Below are positions 18,420 through 28,001 of a stretch of DNA of 64,000 bases, piece after piece. The number at the start of each line of letters is the position of its first letter. Position 1 is the stretch's first letter. A model generated the notes under the pieces. That model saw only the letters and a program-made list of their open reading frames with translations. It was not told the origin of the DNA and made no database searches. Position numbers and translations under genes: made by a program. Origin of the DNA: Bacillus sp. S/N-304-OC-R1 (lineage in GTDB: Bacteria; Bacillota; Bacilli; Bacillales; Cytobacillaceae); contig NZ_JACWFE010000001.1 of NCBI RefSeq assembly GCF_019749375.1, positions 558,001 through 622,000 of the forward strand, in the 5' to 3' direction.

Positions 18420-19286
18420 ATGCCGAAAAAAGTAACAAGAAGATCCTTTATAAAAAGAATATTCGGCTCAGTTTTAACAATGGCTGGTTTGGGTGGAGGA
18501 AGTTATTATTATGCCGGACATATAGAGCCTCGACTGCTAGATATAAATAAATATTCAATCGAAAACAACTCCATCCCCAAAAGTTTTCATCATTTCAAAA
18601 TCGTTCAATTCAGTGATACTCATCTTGGATTTCAATATGATGAAACACAACTACTGTCACTTATTCAAAAAATAAATAATTATAAACCCGATATTATTTT
18701 CTTCACAGGCGATCTAATGGATGCTCCTAATAAATATAAAAAAGGAAATTTAGTTGTTCCTATGCTTAAAAGCCTAAAAGCTCCATTTGGAAAATTCGCT
18801 ATATATGGTAATCATGATCATGGAGGATATGGGTCGGACATATATCGGTCTATGATGGAAAAAGCTGAATTTACGTTGTTGCAAAATGCAAATCAGCAAA
18901 TAAAATTTCTTGATGGGAGCAGCATATATATCATTGGTATTGATGATGCCATGTTAGGACAGCCAGACATCAGCAAAGCACTTGAGGGAGTTCCCGAAAA
19001 TTCCTTTAAAATTCTTTTATCCCATGCCCCTGATTTAGCTGACCAGGCTTCAAAGTTTAATATTCAATTTCAGCTAAGTGGTCATAGTCATGGTGGCCAA
19101 ATTAAAATTCCATTTATAGGCGCTCTTGTAAAGCCTCCGTTTGCAGAAAAATATCATGAAGGTTTTTATACAGTAGGAAATACTCCCATGACTCTCTACG
19201 TCAATCGAGGTATAGGGACTACTCGACTTCCTTTTCGTTTCTTATCAAAGCCTGAATTAACCATTTTTACATTAAAATCTGAGTAA
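18420..19286 (+). CDS. ykuE: Tat-secreted metallophosphoesterase YkuE
   Basis: A 288-aa calcineurin-like phosphoesterase. The N-terminus carries a twin-arginine signal (TRRSFIKRI then a hydrophobic stretch). The metal motifs follow: FSDTHLG, TGDLMD, GNHDHGG and SGHSHGGQ. B. subtilis YkuE is a known substrate of the TatAyCy pathway and is a wall-located, metal-dependent enzyme. ATG 18420 is used; no strong ribosome site is visible and TTG 18408 is possible. It faces fadH divergently, as the neighbours ykuE-ykuF do in B. subtilis. Confidence 0.9.
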   Translation: MPKKVTRRSFIKRIFGSVLTMAGLGGGSYYYAGHIEPRLLDINKYSIENNSIPKSFHHFKIVQFSDTHLGFQYDETQLLSLIQKINNYKPDIIFFTGDLMDAPNKYKKGNLVVPMLKSLKAPFGKFAIYGNHDHGGYGSDIYRSMMEKAEFTLLQNANQQIKFLDGSSIYIIGIDDAMLGQPDISKALEGVPENSFKILLSHAPDLADQASKFNIQFQLSGHSHGGQIKIPFIGALVKPPFAEKYHEGFYTVGNTPMTLYVNRGIGTTRLPFRFLSKPELTIFTLKSE

Positions 19287-19292
19287 GATATA

Positions 19293-19325
19293 AAAAAAAG
19301 GAAAAGCATCGGCTTTTCCTTTTTT
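19293..19325. terminator. Bidirectional terminator between ykuE and the GGDEF-EAL gene
   Basis: Arms AAAAGGAAAAGC and GCTTTTCCTTTT around ATCG. Confidence 0.88.
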
Positions 19326-21435
19326 ATTTCCTTAAGCAATATTCAGTTATAAACTTCTTCTCAATTTCTTCTGGTGGAAGTGGCCTAGAGTATAAAAAAC
19401 CTTGTGCCTTGTGACAATTTGCATTTAACAAAAAAACAGCCTGTTCTTCGTTTTCAACCCCTTCTGCAATTACCTCCATACCGAGACTTCTCCCAAGATG
19501 AATAATAGTCGTCGTAATGGCTGCATCCTTGTCGTTCGTGAGTACATCTCTCACAAATGATTGGTCAATTTTCAGAACATCAATCGGAAATTGCTTTAGG
19601 TAGTTTAAGGATGAATATCCAGTTCCAAAGTCATCAACTGATATGGAAACACCAAGATCTTTTAACCTTGATAAAATAGGGGCTGTGTCATTTGTATCCT
19701 GCATAGCTCCTTCGGTTATTTCAATCTCTAATAATTTTGGATTAATGCGATATTTTTCAATTGATTTTTGGATTATCCGCAGTAAGTTGTGCTGCTGGAA
19801 CTGCTTCGGAGAAATGTTAATCGCAATTGTAAAATTCTGATTAAAGGTTTGTGACCAGTCTTTAATTTGTTTACAGGCATTATCAATCACCCAATTTCCG
19901 ATTGGGATGATTAATCCAGTATCCTCTGCAAGTGGAATAAAATCTCCCGGCGAAATAAATCCGAGTGTTTGACTATTCCATCTTAGTAATGCCTCAAAAC
20001 TATTAACTTTTTTAGTCTTTAAATCGATTTGAGGCTGATAATGAAGCAATAACTCATTTCGTTCAATCGCCTTACGCAAATGTGTTTCCATTTCAACAAC
20101 ATTTTTTAGAATGGAATTCATTTCAGTCCGATAAAACTGATAATGGGCTTTCCCCTTTTCTTTTACTCTAAACAATGCTTCATCTGCATTTTTTATTAAT
20201 GTCTCTGCGTTATTTCCATCATTAGGGTACATGCTGATGCCGATGCTTGGAGTAATATAATATTCTTGTGAACTTAAATAAAATGAACGAGAAAATTTAG
20301 ACAAAATACTTTGAGCAAATCGGCTGGCTTTTTGTCTATCTGTATTTGGAAGGAGAATAATGAATTCATCCCCTCCCTGTCTGTAAACCGTACAGTTTTT
20401 AAATTCAGACAGCCTATTGGCTACTTTCTTTAATATTTCATCGCCTAAAATATGGCCGAGGGTATCATTTAAATATTTGAACCGATCTAAGTCAATAGAA
20501 AGCAAAGCAAATTGGATTCCAGCCTTTTTTGAACTTGTAATATGATTCTCTAAATCTCCTAATAATGCTCTTCTATTATATAATCCTGTCAATTGGTCAT
20601 GAAAAGCCATATATTTGATCGTTTCTGCATTTTCGGCTTGTTCAGAAATATCCCGAATTATGACATAGATCCCTACTATTTCATGATTGACGACAACCGG
20701 CGCCGTTTTAAAATGGACTGTTAAATAATAGCCTTTTCTATGAACAAATCGGCAATCTAGCGTTTCAATAGGATAGCCATTTTTTGTTTTGTGAAAGTGC
20801 ATTTTAATATCTTCCACATCTTTTTCATGTATTAAATCAAAAATTGAACGATTTTTTAATTGTTTTTCCGACAATCCTGTTAATTTACTCCCAGCTGGGT
20901 TAACTTCCAAAATAATACCTGATAAATTAACCGTTAATATACCATCTAAGTTATGGTCTACAATTGATCGATACTTTTGTTCACTTTCTATTAGGCGCTG
21001 CTTTTCTAATAATGCAGTTGTAATATCCCTTGTAACTGAAACAACATAGCGAACTTCGTTTTGTTCATCGAATACCGGGGTTAAATACGACTCTCCATTC
21101 ATCTTGCTTCCATCAGAAAGAATGACTTCATCAGAATAGCCAATTGTTTTTTTCACTCGAAGAATTCTTAAATATTCTTGCTGGAGCAAGAATGCCGTTT
21201 TAAAAGGAAGCACATCTTCTAATGACTTTCCAACAAAATTAGCAGGTAGTTTTGCATGCTCAAGTCCTGGTTTATTTGCAAAGAGATATGTAAATTTCGG
21301 ACCTGGCTCTACCTTCATTATAAAAACCATATCCTTAATATGTTGAAAAATAATGTCCAGGATAATGCCCTCAACTTTATTGGTAATATTCAAGCTATTT
21401 AATTGTGAAGTTAATAATTCTTCAATATTTTCCAT
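19324..21435 (-). CDS. PAS-GGDEF-EAL c-di-GMP turnover protein
   Basis: A 703-aa cytosolic protein with two PAS domains (about residues 25-140 and 145-270), a GGDEF domain (275-440) and an EAL domain (445-695). The synthase site is intact (RQGGDEF). The phosphodiesterase site also looks intact (SFEALLRW, NISPKQF, EITE, DDFGTGYSSL, KIDQSF, AEGVE). The layout is like B. subtilis DgcW (YkoW). Which activity dominates cannot be told. No transmembrane segment is seen; the PAS domains presumably sense a ligand or redox state. AAGGATG precedes ATG 21435. Confidence 0.88.
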   Translation of the reverse strand: MENIEELLTSQLNSLNITNKVEGIILDIIFQHIKDMVFIMKVEPGPKFTYLFANKPGLEHAKLPANFVGKSLEDVLPFKTAFLLQQEYLRILRVKKTIGYSDEVILSDGSKMNGESYLTPVFDEQNEVRYVVSVTRDITTALLEKQRLIESEQKYRSIVDHNLDGILTVNLSGIILEVNPAGSKLTGLSEKQLKNRSIFDLIHEKDVEDIKMHFHKTKNGYPIETLDCRFVHRKGYYLTVHFKTAPVVVNHEIVGIYVIIRDISEQAENAETIKYMAFHDQLTGLYNRRALLGDLENHITSSKKAGIQFALLSIDLDRFKYLNDTLGHILGDEILKKVANRLSEFKNCTVYRQGGDEFIILLPNTDRQKASRFAQSILSKFSRSFYLSSQEYYITPSIGISMYPNDGNNAETLIKNADEALFRVKEKGKAHYQFYRTEMNSILKNVVEMETHLRKAIERNELLLHYQPQIDLKTKKVNSFEALLRWNSQTLGFISPGDFIPLAEDTGLIIPIGNWVIDNACKQIKDWSQTFNQNFTIAINISPKQFQQHNLLRIIQKSIEKYRINPKLLEIEITEGAMQDTNDTAPILSRLKDLGVSISVDDFGTGYSSLNYLKQFPIDVLKIDQSFVRDVLTNDKDAAITTTIIHLGRSLGMEVIAEGVENEEQAVFLLNANCHKAQGFLYSRPLPPEEIEKKFITEYCLRK

Positions 21436-21775
21436 CTAATTCATCCTTATACTTTTTCCGTTCATTTCCTGAACTAAAAACTTGTATATGTCAGAAGAAA
21501 TCCTGAACGATTCCTTTATAAACATTGTTTTACAAAAAGATCAAATTGCTTACAAATTTCTCCCATTGTTTTTTCATTATAATACAAAAATACAAAAAAG
21601 ACATTCTTGATTGTGGAACATTTAGCAGATTATTGTCAAAAGAATGTTGAAGCCAGTTGTCCTAAAACTGGCAAGAATTGAACTAAAAAACATCGATTAT
21701 TTAGCCAGCTATACAGAATACAATAATAAGAAAAAATAATTTTCTTATTGTTTGTATTATTTATTGCTTTTTATA
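21436..21775. other. Intergenic region upstream of padR
   Basis: About 340 bp without a gene. It has a small hairpin GCCAGTT/AACTGGC (21654-21673) and an inverted repeat AATAAGAAAA/TTTTCTTATT just before the padR palindrome. No promoter is obvious; it presumably lies near 21700-21775. Confidence 0.45.
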
Positions 21776-21838
21776 TCCTCCTACATGTATCATATTGATA
21801 TATCAATACGATATATCAATATGATACATGTAGGAGGA
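21776..21838. promoter_or_regulatory. Perfect 29-bp inverted repeat covering the padR ribosome site
   Basis: The left arm runs 21776-21804 (TCCTCCTACATG..) and the right arm 21810-21838 (..CATGTAGGAGGA), with a 5-base spacer; every base pairs. ATGTA..TACAT halves fit PadR-type operators. In RNA it would form a very stable hairpin that locks the AGGAGGA of padR. It can therefore act both as an operator and as a translation lock. Confidence 0.85.
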
Positions 21839-21844
21839 ATTTCA

Positions 21845-22453
21845 TTGTCAGTCGAACATACAATACTCTCTGTATTAAGCTTTTGGCCAAGTTCGGGCTA
21901 CAATATTAAATCAGAGTTTGAGCATAAGGCAGCTGGTCTTTATTGGGGTATGAGCTATGGCAGTATTTATCCGAAGTTAAAAAAGTTGGAGAAGGAAGGT
22001 TATATATTCCCCATTGAAAAAGAGGAAGATGGACGAAAAAAGAAACTTTATGAGCTTACTCCTAAAGGTTGGCAAGAATTTGAAAACTGGCTCCGTATGC
22101 CCGCAGCTTATCCGGTTATAAAAGATGAATTATTAATGAAAATGTCAACTTGGCATGAAGATATGGACGATCATATTTTAATTGCTCATTTACAGAAAAG
22201 AAAAGAAGAAACAGAGGATATATTAAACTTTGTAAAAGAGTGGCCAACGAATGGGTATTCTTATATAAGTAAAATCGGAAGACTTGCCATTAATTATGCG
22301 AAATTACGTCTAGAAGCTGAGTTAGCATGGATTGAAGAATCAATTTTGGCGATAGAAACTGGAGAATTGCCAGCAGAGCAGGATCACAATAACAATACTG
22401 AAAAACGACTTAATCGGCGCAGAAAAGCAATCGATTCTATGGAGGAGGAATAA
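21845..22453 (+). CDS. PadR family transcriptional regulator
   Basis: A 202-aa PadR protein. The N-terminal winged helix (residues about 3-80) has ILSVLSFWPSSGYNIKSEFE and YGSIYPKLKKLEKEGYI, the classic PadR pattern. The C-terminal Vir_C-type helical domain mediates dimerisation. The start is TTG 21845 right after AGGAGGA; a longer frame from 21752 would run through the palindrome and is rejected. It is followed five bases later by an MFS gene, so it most likely represses this pair and itself in response to a toxic compound. Confidence 0.9.
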   Translation: MSVEHTILSVLSFWPSSGYNIKSEFEHKAAGLYWGMSYGSIYPKLKKLEKEGYIFPIEKEEDGRKKKLYELTPKGWQEFENWLRMPAAYPVIKDELLMKMSTWHEDMDDHILIAHLQKRKEETEDILNFVKEWPTNGYSYISKIGRLAINYAKLRLEAELAWIEESILAIETGELPAEQDHNNNTEKRLNRRRKAIDSMEEE

Positions 22454-22458
22454 TTTTT

Positions 22459-23736
22459 ATGGAAAACGGCATGTTTAAGCCTCTAAAAATCCGCTCATTT
22501 CGATCTCTTTTCGGTGCCCAGCTATTTTCTGATTTAGGTAACTGGCTAGATTTAGTTGCTCTTCAAGTAATTGTAGCCTATCATTGGGGACTTGATGAGA
22601 CCGCCATTGCAGCTGTTATAATAATGATCGGACTTCCGTGGGTTATTATTGGTCCTTTTGCAAGTGTATTTGTTGACCGTCTTCCGAAGAAACAAATAAT
22701 GATTATCTGCTTAATACTCCGAATCGTATTTGTGATCGGGCTGTTTTTTGCCCCAAATCTTTATTATTTACTGCTATTCGTTTTTCTGAAAGGAACAGTT
22801 GCGGCACTTTATGATCCAGCTAGACAAAGTATGATTAGGCTGACCGTCCCTGAAAGCAAGCTTCCTGAAGCTGTAACATTAAGCCAGCTGTCAGTTAATA
22901 CGATGAAAATTGTTGGACCTGCTCTTGGTGGAGGCATTATTACGCTTTTCGGTGCCAAGAGCCCCTTCTTATTTGAAGCTTGCGGTTTTTTTATTGCAAT
23001 CCTCTTTTTAATTAGTATGCCGAAAGCAGATAAAAACGGTAATAAAGACAGCGAAATTAATCTTAAATCTCCTCTTAAGAAAAACAGCTATTGGAAGGAT
23101 TTAACGGCAGGAATTCAGCATATTAGAAATACGACATTACTAAAGATTTCAATCATATTATCTTCTGCAGCCTTTTTTATTATTTTTTTATATGATGGCC
23201 TTTTTGTATTCATTGCACAGCTATTAGGATTCACGAGTGGAAACTTCGGGCTCCTTATAAGCGGTGTAGGCTTTGGCAGTGTAGTAGGTTCACTTTTGTT
23301 AGGTAAATGGACACATTGGAAGAATAAGCCAATTCATTTCATGTCAGGTGCTTCCATGTTAAGCGGAAGTTTAATAATTATGGTAGGATTAGGGAGTTTC
23401 GGCTTCATCCAGCTACCAGTTTTTCTATGGATCTTCGGTGCCTTTTTACTAGGTTTATTAGGCTCAGGTGAAGCTGTCCCTTATGGATATGTTTTACAGT
23501 CTCAAACACCTCAGCCATTAATGGGCAGAGTTTCATCTGCTGCAATGTCATTACAAACTTTCTCGATGCTAATTGCTCCTGCTGCAGGAGCTCTACTGGC
23601 GAAAGTGGCAGGAGTACCAACTGTATTAATTGGAGCCGGTATTGCAACTTGCTTATTAGGAAGCGTTGTCCTATTTCTAATTTTTCGAAAAAGAGATCTG
23701 CATGCAGAAAGTCATTTACAAAAAACTTCGATGTAA
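22459..23736 (+). CDS. MFS transporter (MFS_3/enterobactin-exporter-like)
   Basis: A 425-aa protein with about 12 transmembrane helices. It shows LFGAQLFSDLGNWLDLVAL at the start and DPARQSMIRLTVP, typical of the MFS_3 group that includes macrolide and siderophore exporters. It is in an operon with the padR gene (five-base gap), which suggests export of the compound that PadR senses. The substrate is unknown. Confidence 0.88.
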   Translation: MENGMFKPLKIRSFRSLFGAQLFSDLGNWLDLVALQVIVAYHWGLDETAIAAVIIMIGLPWVIIGPFASVFVDRLPKKQIMIICLILRIVFVIGLFFAPNLYYLLLFVFLKGTVAALYDPARQSMIRLTVPESKLPEAVTLSQLSVNTMKIVGPALGGGIITLFGAKSPFLFEACGFFIAILFLISMPKADKNGNKDSEINLKSPLKKNSYWKDLTAGIQHIRNTTLLKISIILSSAAFFIIFLYDGLFVFIAQLLGFTSGNFGLLISGVGFGSVVGSLLLGKWTHWKNKPIHFMSGASMLSGSLIIMVGLGSFGFIQLPVFLWIFGAFLLGLLGSGEAVPYGYVLQSQTPQPLMGRVSSAAMSLQTFSMLIAPAAGALLAKVAGVPTVLIGAGIATCLLGSVVLFLIFRKRDLHAESHLQKTSM

Positions 23737-23857
23737 GAAAAATTTTTATTGTTTTATTTCCGTAAAACTGGAATTTATCATATGATTTATTTTCATTTTT
23801 TTGAAAAAAGGGGTATAATAGCATTATACCCCTAAATATCTGAAAGGAGTCATACTA

Positions 23858-24331
23858 TTGAATTCTGATAAGAACGACAATCCTCATAATTTACATCCAA
23901 CGGTTGAAAGCCTCTCACAAGCCATCTTCACGGTTAATCGCCATGCAAAAACAGCGACAAACCCAAAGTTTTTATACAAATTAAAACAAGATGCTTTGCA
24001 AAAATTAATTAGAGAAGGTAAAGCAAAAAAGGTTGGCCTGCACTTTTCTAGTAATCCTAAATACAGTCAGCAGCAATCAGATGTTTTAGTTGTTTGTGGA
24101 AAATATTCATTTCATTTGCCGCCTACTAAGACTGATTTTGCAAAATTACCTCACTTAGGTAAATTAAATGACCAGATTCGCAATCCAAGATCCTCTCTTT
24201 CCTTAAACCAAGCGAAAAAGCTTCTTATTGCTTATACTGGATTAACTGAGGCAACAGACTTTTCAGCAACACACAAAAAACGTGCATATGAAAAACCAAT
24301 ATTTAAAAAACTAGGAGAAAGTTACTTTTAA
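23858..24331 (+). CDS. ykyB: YkyB family protein
   Basis: A 157-aa basic soluble protein of the YkyB family, with TVNRHAKTA, KVGLHFSSNPKYSQQQSDVLVVCGKYSFHLPP and HLGKLNDQIRNPRS. Function is not known. The start is TTG 23858 with GAAAGGAG upstream. It is adjacent to and convergent with cheV, as in B. subtilis. Confidence 0.88.
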   Translation: MNSDKNDNPHNLHPTVESLSQAIFTVNRHAKTATNPKFLYKLKQDALQKLIREGKAKKVGLHFSSNPKYSQQQSDVLVVCGKYSFHLPPTKTDFAKLPHLGKLNDQIRNPRSSLSLNQAKKLLIAYTGLTEATDFSATHKKRAYEKPIFKKLGESYF

Positions 24332-24333
24332 TA

Positions 24334-24375
24334 GAAAAGCTAGGTTCCAAATATTCATCGGAGCCTAGCTTTTTT
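24334..24375. terminator. Bidirectional terminator between ykyB and cheV
   Basis: Arms AAAAGCTAGGTTCC and GGAGCCTAGCTTTTTT. Confidence 0.85.
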
Positions 24376-24389
24376 ATAAATATTTATCT

Positions 24390-25295
24390 CTATAGAGCAA
24401 GCTCATCAATAAGTAGAACCAGCTCTGCAATTTCAGGTTTACTTACTTGAGCATCTGCTCCAACCATTTGACCCTTGTGGCGGAGATCATCCGTAATTAA
24501 TGATGAGAAAATAATGACAGGAATTTTGGAAAATTCGCTATTGCTTTTAATCCGTTTCGTTAGGTGATGACCATCCATTTGAGGCATTTCAATATCGGTA
24601 ACAATTAATTGAACCTCATCAGCAATATTTTTTCCACTCTGGGCTAAGCCTTCTAAATAGTTTAATGCATCTCGCCCATTTTCAAAAAACTCGATGTATT
24701 GAAAACCTGCCTCCTTTAAAGTATCATGCAGCAGTTTTCGAAGGAGCGGTGAATCCTCAGCCACCACAAGTCTTTTTGCAGAACGCTCCCGCTTACCTAA
24801 TTTTTGAACCTGCTGTATATTAATCCCCGTCTCCGGATTAATTTCTACCACAATTTTTTCAAAATCTAATAAAAGAATCATTTCTCCATTAAGCTTAATA
24901 ACACCAATGATCTGGCTTTCCGGTCCTTGATACATCTCAGAAGGCTTTTCTATTTGGTCCCAAGAAATACGGTGGATTTGTGTTACGCTATGTACATGGA
25001 ATACAATTTTTTGCTTATTAAATTCTGCTACAATAAATTTGTCATTCTGAGGATTAGATGATGCGGAAAAGCCTAGTGCTGCTGCTACATTAACAACTGG
25101 AAGCACTTCACCGCGCAATTCAATAATTCCTTCTACATTTTTATGTGCATGTGGTACTTGGATCACTGGTACAGGATTAATAATTTCCTTCACTTTGATT
25201 ACATTAATGCCAAACTTATTACTCCCTATACCAAATTCAACGATTTCTAGTTCGTTTGTACCACTTTCTAATAATATCCCCTTTTTATGTTCCAC
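24390..25295 (-). CDS. cheV: Chemotaxis coupling protein CheV
   Basis: A 301-aa fusion of a CheW-like coupling domain (about residues 12-160) and a response-regulator receiver domain (about 175-300). The receiver has the acidic pocket EDS, the phospho-acceptor in IVTDIEMPQMDG and a Lys in VSKPE. CheV links chemoreceptors to CheA and takes part in adaptation. Start GTG 25295. Monocistronic. Confidence 0.94.
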   Translation of the reverse strand: MEHKKGILLESGTNELEIVEFGIGSNKFGINVIKVKEIINPVPVIQVPHAHKNVEGIIELRGEVLPVVNVAAALGFSASSNPQNDKFIVAEFNKQKIVFHVHSVTQIHRISWDQIEKPSEMYQGPESQIIGVIKLNGEMILLLDFEKIVVEINPETGINIQQVQKLGKRERSAKRLVVAEDSPLLRKLLHDTLKEAGFQYIEFFENGRDALNYLEGLAQSGKNIADEVQLIVTDIEMPQMDGHHLTKRIKSNSEFSKIPVIIFSSLITDDLRHKGQMVGADAQVSKPEIAELVLLIDELAL

Positions 25296-25417
25296 TCAAG
25301 TTTCGCCCTTCCTTTATATGAAATGAACATTTATATATTTAACTATATCATGAAAAACGAATTAATCTTAATAGATTTTAATAGATTTAATGATTAAATT
25401 TCCATTATTCAACTAAA

Positions 25418-25446
25418 AAAATAAAAAAGCAAGCAAATGCCTGCTT
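25418..25446 (-). terminator. Terminator of the DinB-like gene
   Basis: Minus strand: AAAGCAGGCATTTGCTTGC followed by TTTTTTATTTTTTT; the stem is imperfect. Confidence 0.6.
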
Positions 25447-25460
25447 TACATGAATCATTT

Positions 25461-25925
25461 TTACCTTACTGCACCTATAGCTTGAACAACTTGTTCTTTA
25501 TGATGCAGATCATGCTCAATAAAATCTTTAAAATAATCTTTAATAGTCAGCTGATGATCACCAATATAAAAAGAAGTATTTAATTCTTCTTCTTTCATTT
25601 GTTCCAAGATGGAGAGAAGTTGTGTCCTGATGGAAAGTAATTCATCAATTACTTGTTCTTTAGAAACTTTTTTTGAATATTCTTCTGCATCGTCATTTAC
25701 CCTTTGAAAATCTGGAAACGAATTAAGCTTTGCTCCTTCTTTGAAAAACGGAAATCTTTCATTAAGAGAGTACTTATCCCAGAAGAGCAAATGGGCAATA
25801 ACAGCACCAACCGACCACTTTCCTTCTGAAATCGGTTGTTGCCAATCCTCTTGATCAATATCTTTTAATGATTTGATCCATTCTGAAAAGGATGTATGGT
25901 GATTCTTTATTTCTTGAAAACTCAT
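25461..25925 (-). CDS. DinB/YfiT-like four-helix protein
   Basis: A 154-aa protein of the DinB_2/YfiT superfamily. The putative metal-binding histidines are in IAHLLFWD (near residue 46) and HDLHHKEQV (near 139). Family members are metal-dependent hydrolases or bacillithiol-dependent transferases; the activity here is unknown. AAGGGGGG precedes ATG. Confidence 0.8.
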   Translation of the reverse strand: MSFQEIKNHHTSFSEWIKSLKDIDQEDWQQPISEGKWSVGAVIAHLLFWDKYSLNERFPFFKEGAKLNSFPDFQRVNDDAEEYSKKVSKEQVIDELLSIRTQLLSILEQMKEEELNTSFYIGDHQLTIKDYFKDFIEHDLHHKEQVVQAIGAVR

Positions 25926-25986
25926 AATAATAGCCCCCTTTTTATTTTTACATAATTCGTCATTTCATATAGAAATTCCTTTCTAG

Positions 25987-26024
25987 ATAAAAAAAAGCTG
26001 CACTAATTTCAGTGCAGTTTTTTT
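25987..26024 (-). terminator. Terminator of the RDD gene
   Basis: Arms CTGCACT and AGTGCAG with A- and T-runs outside them. Confidence 0.85.
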
Positions 26025-26036
26025 TGATTCTTATCA

Positions 26037-26564
26037 TTATTTCTTTATAACAATAGTTCCAGCGATTAAATCATGAAGTGATTGTTTTTTTTCTGTAAAT
26101 GCAGCGATTATATATCCAATCAACAAAATTCCGGATAAAAACGACATCGCTAGATATCTTCCTAGTGCTCGCCAAAAAGAAATTCGGTCCCCTTTTAGAT
26201 CAGTAACCTTTAAGCCTAAAAGTCTCTTTCCTACTGTTGCCTGCCATTTTGATGAATGCAGTCCTGCAAAGTACGCAACAGCTCCTACAATGTTAATGAG
26301 AAATGACAAACCAAGTGCACCTAAATAGGAGCCCAAAAATAAGAATGCTTGTTCATCAGATATATCAGTTGCAGAAGGATCAGCTAATAATAATTCAAGT
26401 GCACCTGATGTTCCAAAAAAGATCATAAATATAATTATAGTAATAATAGATAATGGCAACCCAATTATTATGGAATCAATTAGATAAGCTGCAAATCGAA
26501 TCCAAAATCCGCCGTATTCCTTTCTTTCCTCATAAGGCTGCTTTTCTAAGATTGTTTCCACCAA
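26037..26564 (-). CDS. RDD family membrane protein
   Basis: A 175-aa RDD protein. GGFWIRFAAYLIDSIIIG holds the Arg-Asp pair, with three to four transmembrane helices and LGLKVTDLKGDRISFWRALGRYL before the last one, ending HDLIAGTIVIKK. Family function is poorly known; some members are ion transporters. GTG 26564 with GGAGGT upstream. Confidence 0.85.
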   Translation of the reverse strand: MVETILEKQPYEERKEYGGFWIRFAAYLIDSIIIGLPLSIITIIIFMIFFGTSGALELLLADPSATDISDEQAFLFLGSYLGALGLSFLINIVGAVAYFAGLHSSKWQATVGKRLLGLKVTDLKGDRISFWRALGRYLAMSFLSGILLIGYIIAAFTEKKQSLHDLIAGTIVIKK

Positions 26565-26748
26565 ATAACCTCCAAATGTATATATTAAAATGTCAAAACA
26601 AATAGATCTTTTTCTATAGTAAGCCCTTCTAACATTATACTCAATAACTTCTAATATTTAACACTACTAAATTACCATTTTATTGGCGTTTGAATTAAAA
26701 ACTTGTAGCCTGTTTCTTCAGTTTTCTGGCATAAAATTACGGATATTA

Positions 26749-26777
26749 AAAGGTGAGCCTTTCTGGCTCACCTTTTT
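26749..26777 (-). terminator. Terminator of the small gene at 26780
   Basis: Minus strand: AAGGTGAGCC AGAAA GGCTCACCTT followed by T. Confidence 0.85.
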
Positions 26778-26779
26778 CA

Positions 26780-26956
26780 TTACCCTTTATATTTTCCGTT
26801 ATTCTTTGAGGCTTTTTCTTTTTTAGCTTTATCTTTATGAATCTTATTCGTATCCGTACTGCCCATTTCATGTGCAAATTCCGTATTTAAGACAGCAGAA
26901 TCAAAACCTTTTTTGTTTTTTTGCTGTGGATCATTTTTCTTAGTTCTCTTTGCCAC
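26780..26956 (-). CDS. Small, hydrophilic protein of unknown function
   Basis: A 58-aa protein, highly charged with many Lys, Asn and Gln and no hydrophobic segment, probably largely disordered. GTG 26956 follows AAGGGGGG at 8 bases, so the longer frame to 26989 is rejected. The composition and the phrase LNTEFAHEMGS recall small spore proteins of Bacillus, but I do not recognise the family. A strong terminator ends it. Confidence 0.6.
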   Translation of the reverse strand: MAKRTKKNDPQQKNKKGFDSAVLNTEFAHEMGSTDTNKIHKDKAKKEKASKNNGKYKG

Positions 26957-27016
26957 TTGAGTATCCCCCCTTATTGTTACATCACTCATATTATTGATTA
27001 CAGAGGGGGTATTTAT

Positions 27017-27895
27017 TCACTTCTGTTCCCAATACTTATATAGTGCCTGAGTGCCGCAGTTTTCCTCTCCGGCTTGGGCAAGCTGCGCATACATCTTTCT
27101 TGCTAGTGCTAAACCAGGAGTGTTCATTCCCAATGCTTCTGCTTCCTGTAAAGCTATGTTCATATCTTTAATAAAATGTTTTATGTAAAAACCCGGTTCG
27201 AAATTCCCATTGATCATTCTAGGTGCTAAATTCGATAGTGACCAGCTCCCGGCTGCCCCTGTCGAAATACTTTGAAGAACCGTCTCTGGATTTAACCCAG
27301 CCTTCTCCGCGTATACAATTGCTTCACAAACACCAATCATATTAGACGCAATGGCAATCTGATTACACATTTTTGTATGCTGCCCTGAACCTGCGTTTCC
27401 TTGATAAACAATATTAGTTCCCATCAAACGAAAAATTGGCTCCATTTCAGTAAATGCCTCTCGCTCTCCCCCAACCATGATTGAAAGCTTTGCTTCTCTT
27501 GCTCCAATATCGCCTCCTGAAACAGGTGCATCCAAGGCAAAAATTCCTTTTTTTCTTCCTTCTTCATAAATACGCTTAGCAAGTGTAGGAGTTGATGTAG
27601 TCATATCAATAACAAATGAACCTTCTTTACCGTTAGTAATAATTCCCTTCTCTCCTAAATAAACTTCTTCAACATCTGTCGGATAGCCAACCATCGTTAT
27701 GATTACATTTGCCTTTTCAGCAATCAATTTCGGAGTATCTGCCCATTCAGCCCCCATTTCAAGTAAATCTTCAGCTTTTGATTTTGTGCGCGAATAGACG
27801 ATTACTGGATAACCCGCATTTAATAAATGCCCTGCCATACTTTTCCCCATAACTCCAGTACCAATAAAGCCAATAACGGTATTCTCACGTAACAT
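27017..27895 (-). CDS. ykwC: 3-hydroxyisobutyrate dehydrogenase-family oxidoreductase YkwC
   Basis: A 292-aa beta-hydroxyacid dehydrogenase. The NAD(P) motif IGFIGTGVMGKSMAGHLL is at the N-terminus, the substrate motif is DAPVSGGDIGAREAKL, and the catalytic Lys region is GSGQHTKMCNQI. It is collinear with B. subtilis YkwC. The exact substrate is not known. ATG 27895 with AGAGGAG upstream is preferred to GTG 27916. Confidence 0.88.
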   Translation of the reverse strand: MLRENTVIGFIGTGVMGKSMAGHLLNAGYPVIVYSRTKSKAEDLLEMGAEWADTPKLIAEKANVIITMVGYPTDVEEVYLGEKGIITNGKEGSFVIDMTTSTPTLAKRIYEEGRKKGIFALDAPVSGGDIGAREAKLSIMVGGEREAFTEMEPIFRLMGTNIVYQGNAGSGQHTKMCNQIAIASNMIGVCEAIVYAEKAGLNPETVLQSISTGAAGSWSLSNLAPRMINGNFEPGFYIKHFIKDMNIALQEAEALGMNTPGLALARKMYAQLAQAGEENCGTQALYKYWEQK

Positions 27896-28001
27896 ATTTA
27901 ATAACTCCTCTCTCACTCTTTATGTATATTATTACTAATAATCCTCTTATTTATATTCTACTTCAAGTATGTATAAAAAAGTAATATTTTGAAAATAGCA
28001 A

